Positions 5,988-6,289 of a stretch of 6,289 bases of DNA are shown here, one piece after another. How positions within the stretch are numbered: position 1 is the stretch's first letter; every line of letters begins with the position of its first letter. The DNA is from an uncultured Alphaproteobacteria bacterium (lineage in GTDB: Bacteria > Pseudomonadota > Alphaproteobacteria > Caulobacterales > Caulobacteraceae). The stretch lies in the NCBI GenBank assembly GCA_903928755.1, contig CAIYSH010000208.1, forward strand, positions 1 through 6,289, written 5' to 3'. Position numbers and translations under genes: made by a program. A model generated the notes under the pieces. The model was not told the origin of the DNA, ran no database searches, and saw only the letters and a program-made list of their open reading frames with translations.

Positions 5988-6289
5988 ATGACCCACCTCC
6001 GCCTCACCCTCGGCCCCTATGACTTCACCGGCCGCCTGGAAACCGAGACCGCCCCCAAGACCTGCGCCGCCATCCTCGCTAAGCTGCCCTTCGAGACCCA
6101 AATGGTTCACGTGCGCTGGAGCGGCGAGGCGATCTGGGCGCCCTTAGGAGATTTTGAATTCGGAGTTCCGGCGGAGAACGCCACCAGCTATCCCGCCCCC
6201 GGCCAGATGCTACTCTATCCCGGCGGGATAAGTGAGACCGAGCTCCTCCTGGCCTACGGCCCCGTCCGGTTCGCCAGCAAGGCCGGCCA
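5988..6289 (+). CDS. DUF3830 family protein, N-terminal 100 residues (3' end outside window)
   Basis: The frame from the ATG at 5988 stays open to the window end and encodes 100 residues. An in-frame TAA at 5958-5960 and no intervening ATG, GTG or TTG fix this start, although its ribosome site is weak. Recognised features are HVRWSGEAIWAPLGD (41-55), ENATSYPAPGQMLLYPGG (63-80), then SETELLLAYG (82-91) and VRFASKAG (93-100). These match the DUF3830 pattern as I remember it. The family is, to my recollection, assigned a small cyclophilin-like beta-barrel fold, and its members have no established reaction. Full-length members are roughly 140-165 aa, so about a third is missing. It is divergent from the toxin gene, with GC-rich codon use like the left part of the window. 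Confidence 0.82.
   Translation, partial: MTHLRLTLGPYDFTGRLETETAPKTCAAILAKLPFETQMVHVRWSGEAIWAPLGDFEFGVPAENATSYPAPGQMLLYPGGISETELLLAYGPVRFASKAG

Overview
The window is GC-rich (mostly about 65% by eye) and densely packed. Its proteins look alphaproteobacterial, most like Caulobacterales (Caulobacter, Phenylobacterium or Brevundimonas). This placement rests on composition and on recalled family resemblance, because no marker gene is present.

Left part (1-3372). The C-terminal two thirds of a HAD-superfamily hydrolase enters from the left edge on the + strand. It runs 15 bp into the 3' end of a convergent gene pair on the - strand. That pair is a three-domain aminopeptidase P (M24B, complete metal-binding set) followed by a class I SAM-dependent methyltransferase. 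Their stop and start codons share an ATGA, so they are probably translated together. A 231-bp divergent spacer separates the aminopeptidase from the next gene and contains a 24-bp imperfect palindrome.

Middle (3373-4356). Two short + strand genes follow: a RimJ/RimL-type GNAT acetyltransferase and a small single-domain GIY-YIG protein. A plausible sigma-70 promoter lies between them.

Right part (4357-5731). Base composition falls sharply just after the GIY-YIG stop codon. Two - strand genes here look like a toxin and its immunity partner. The 274-aa upstream protein carries an Ala/Gly-rich 'pre-toxin'-like segment and then an HNH-like histidine/asparagine pattern. The downstream 154-aa acidic orphan is AT-rich (about 40% GC or less). 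This is the most interesting segment. The toxin appears to use a TTG start behind a strong Shine-Dalgarno sequence. Its 256-bp upstream spacer holds helically phased short repeats next to a candidate promoter.

Right edge (5988-6289). Normal GC-rich coding resumes with the first 100 codons of a DUF3830-family protein on the + strand, cut by the window end.

No rRNA, tRNA, CRISPR array, insertion sequence or convincing intrinsic terminator was seen. Apart from the aminopeptidase-methyltransferase pair and the toxin-immunity pair, the neighbours show no obvious shared pathway.
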